A stretch of 6,347 nucleotides of DNA from an uncultured Alistipes sp. (lineage in GTDB: Bacteria > Bacteroidota > Bacteroidia > Bacteroidales > Rikenellaceae), in contig USBO01000102.1 of the NCBI GenBank assembly GCA_900552955.1, forward strand, positions 1 to 6,347. The letters are read 5' to 3'. The notes under the pieces were generated by a model, which worked only from the letters and a program-made list of their open reading frames with translations, was not told the DNA's origin and made no database searches. Shown one piece after another: positions 5,282 through 6,347 of the stretch (the first letter of the stretch is position 1; the number at the start of each line of letters is the position of its first letter). Position numbers and translations under genes: made by a program.

Positions 5282-5729
5282 CGGTCGAGCAGCGTTTGAG
5301 CGCATCGGCCCGCGGGTCGTAGAGCGGGAACTGCGCACGGTGGGAATCGAGGTGGTCGGATGCGCGCCGCAACAGGCGCCGTGCGCTGCGGAGCAGGGCG
5401 CGCCGGCTGCGCCGGAGCACCGTGTCGGACGCCGGGGTGAAGCTGTCCGAGCGGGGCTGCACGGTGCCGCACGGCCCGTGCCGCAGGTCGAACTGCGGTG
5501 CGAGCAGATGGCGCACGTAGAGCGCCAGCGGCGCTGCGAGGTATTCGCGGGTGAAGTCGGCGTGGTCGCCGGCGAGCAGCCGCGCGAAGAGCGCGTCGCC
5601 CGTCACGGGACGCACGTAGCTCTCCTGCGCGGCGACGATCGCCGCCTCGGGGACGGCCTCGGGCGCGATGTATTCGCCGTCGCCGAAGGCGTGCTCGACC
5701 ACGGCGGCCGGAGTGATGAGTGTCTGCAT
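5256..5729 (-). CDS. DUF6712-like phage protein, possible head-tail connector
   Basis: A 157-residue protein. It starts MQTLITPAAV, has an AAQESYVRPVTGDALFARLL element (33-52), then a helix with LALYVRHLLAPQF (68-80), a very basic amphipathic helix (LRRSRRALLRSARRLLRR, 105-122) and SHRAQFPLYDP (129-139). The 'Y-x-x-P-V-x-G-D-x-L' element, the helix and the late 'FPLY' pattern are what I associate with DUF6712 proteins of Bacteroidetes prophages, which resemble gp6-type connector proteins. That role is an inference, helped by its position directly after a portal-like gene (2-base gap). The TAG stop lies 26 bases inside the holin gene. No membrane segment is present. Confidence 0.6.
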   Translation of the reverse strand: MQTLITPAAVVEHAFGDGEYIAPEAVPEAAIVAAQESYVRPVTGDALFARLLAGDHADFTREYLAAPLALYVRHLLAPQFDLRHGPCGTVQPRSDSFTPASDTVLRRSRRALLRSARRLLRRASDHLDSHRAQFPLYDPRADALKRCSTDGGFVQIR

Positions 5730-5731
5730 GG

Positions 5732-6346
5732 TCAGTCGATGTGCGTGAGGTTGTACTTGGTGATCTCCGAGAGGTAGCGCTGCTGCCCCTCGTCGTCGGG
5801 GTCGTAGTCCAGGCCGTCGGCCTTGCGGGCCTCCCAGACCTTCATGTAGAGGGGCTTGGAGCGCGTGGGCGGCCGGTTGACGATCTGCAGCGACGCGGCG
5901 TCAAGGCCGAGCGTCTCGCGCAGCAGCGTGCGGATGGGTTCGAGCAGCTCGGCCTGCTCGCCGAGGATGACGGTGTTGAGCGCCACCTCGTATTCGTGGA
6001 GGATGCGCTCCGAGTTGAATCCCGAGGCGTAGTCCAGTCCGCTGAGCGAGCGGAACCACGAGTGCGCCACCACGATGTCCGATACGGCCTGATCGTGCAG
6101 GGCCTTCCAGTCCGCGTCGTTCTGCGCGGCGATGGGGATGAAGCGCGAGTGGTCGTTCTCGCTCCCCTCCTTCAGCACGAACATCACCTGCCCGGGCTTG
6201 CCCGCGAACCGCTCTTCGGCTGTGCGCACGATCCGTTCGGCCTCGGCTTCGCTGTCGACCGAGCTGTCGAGCATCATCACCCCCGAGAGCTGGAACGAGT
6301 TGTCGAGCCGCGAGATGTTCCAGCGGTCGGTCTTGTAGGCGATGGC
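5732..6346 (-). CDS. Phage portal-like protein, C-terminal part (5' end outside window)
   Basis: The frame is open through the right edge; the last 204 residues are visible, ending at a TGA (5732-5734). It begins AIAYKTDRWNISRLDNSFQLSG, and a GTG at 6278-6280 is only an internal valine. The pattern of a DNSFQLSGVMML strand, a helix (SEAEAERIVRTAEERF), GKPGQVMFVLKEGS (glycine turn plus strand) and later FRSLSGLDYAS, then a helix with HEYEVALNTVILGEQAELLEP, follows HK97-type phage portal proteins: a stem helix and the C-terminal crown region. A portal forms the ring through which DNA enters and leaves the capsid. The motifs are weaker than for the other genes, so the call is moderate; a minor head protein is the main alternative. 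Confidence 0.6.
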   Translation of the reverse strand, partial: AIAYKTDRWNISRLDNSFQLSGVMMLDSSVDSEAEAERIVRTAEERFAGKPGQVMFVLKEGSENDHSRFIPIAAQNDADWKALHDQAVSDIVVAHSWFRSLSGLDYASGFNSERILHEYEVALNTVILGEQAELLEPIRTLLRETLGLDAASLQIVNRPPTRSKPLYMKVWEARKADGLDYDPDDEGQQRYLSEITKYNLTHID

Positions 6347-6347
6347 A

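Larger units (their letters stand above)
4450..6347 (-). mobile_element. Prophage-derived block, left end near comEC, right end outside the window
   Basis: Four packed minus-strand genes of phage type: portal-like, DUF6712-like connector, holin and P5-like protein. Gene junctions are a 2-base gap, a 26-base overlap and an 8-base overlap, typical of a phage late operon. GC content is as high as in the neighbouring chromosome, so either the phage is adapted to this host or the block is old. No integrase, terminase, capsid, tail gene or direct-repeat attachment site is visible, so the left boundary is set only by the end of the last phage-like gene. Confidence 0.65.

Noticed and set aside
5282..5338. 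Longer holin start with 19 more residues
   Set aside because: The extra residues are Arg/Ser-rich and would overlap the upstream gene by 83 bases; family members start shortly before the first membrane segment.
1..6347. CRISPR arrays, tRNA or rRNA genes, insertion sequences
   Set aside because: No regularly spaced repeats, cloverleaf-like sequence, rRNA stretch or transposase was seen on either strand; the only repeat is the two-unit element before folE.

Overview
The window reads as a piece of a GC-rich Bacteroidetes chromosome, most like Alistipes (Rikenellaceae) or a close relative. This rests on Bacteroidetes-type promoter motifs (TTTG ... TAnnTTTG) upstream of several genes, on a PG_1098-type THUMP-like methyltransferase typical of the phylum, and on phage proteins of Bacteroidales type. 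The genus is an inference from composition and gene content. Apart from the first gene, every recognised gene lies on the minus strand.

Left part (1-794): the C-terminal part of a class I SAM-dependent methyltransferase runs in from the left edge on the plus strand. A gap of about 410 bases follows. It holds a strong hairpin just after the methyltransferase, an AT-rich stretch with a well-formed plus-strand Bacteroidetes promoter that has no recognisable gene after it, and the rho-independent terminator of folE.

Middle part (795-4440, minus strand, in transcription order): a short ComEC/Rec2-type membrane channel protein, a class I RNA-methyltransferase-like protein with a THUMP-like C-terminus, a doubtful 40-residue ORF, an Hsp15-type S4 RNA-binding protein, and folE (GTP cyclohydrolase I). 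The methyltransferase and the S4 protein look like one transcription unit concerned with RNA or ribosomes. Between the S4 gene and folE lie two imperfect tandem copies of a 73-base repeat. Each copy has a hairpin and a promoter-like -7 box facing folE, so the repeat probably supplies the folE promoter.

Right part (4450-6347, minus strand): a tightly packed phage-derived block. In transcription order it has the C-terminal part of a portal-like protein (cut by the window end), a DUF6712-like probable head-tail connector protein, a holin of the phage_holin_4_1 type, and a 'structural protein P5'-like small protein with an NPGN motif. Neighbouring genes overlap or almost touch, as in a working operon. 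The block ends 22 bases before comEC, with the comEC promoter motif in that gap. No integrase, terminase, capsid or attachment site is visible here.

Nothing in the window is clearly a new defence or mobile system. The points most worth a second look are the promoter-bearing tandem repeat before folE, the stripped-down ComEC directly beside a prophage lysis block, and the orphan promoter in the AT-rich gap.
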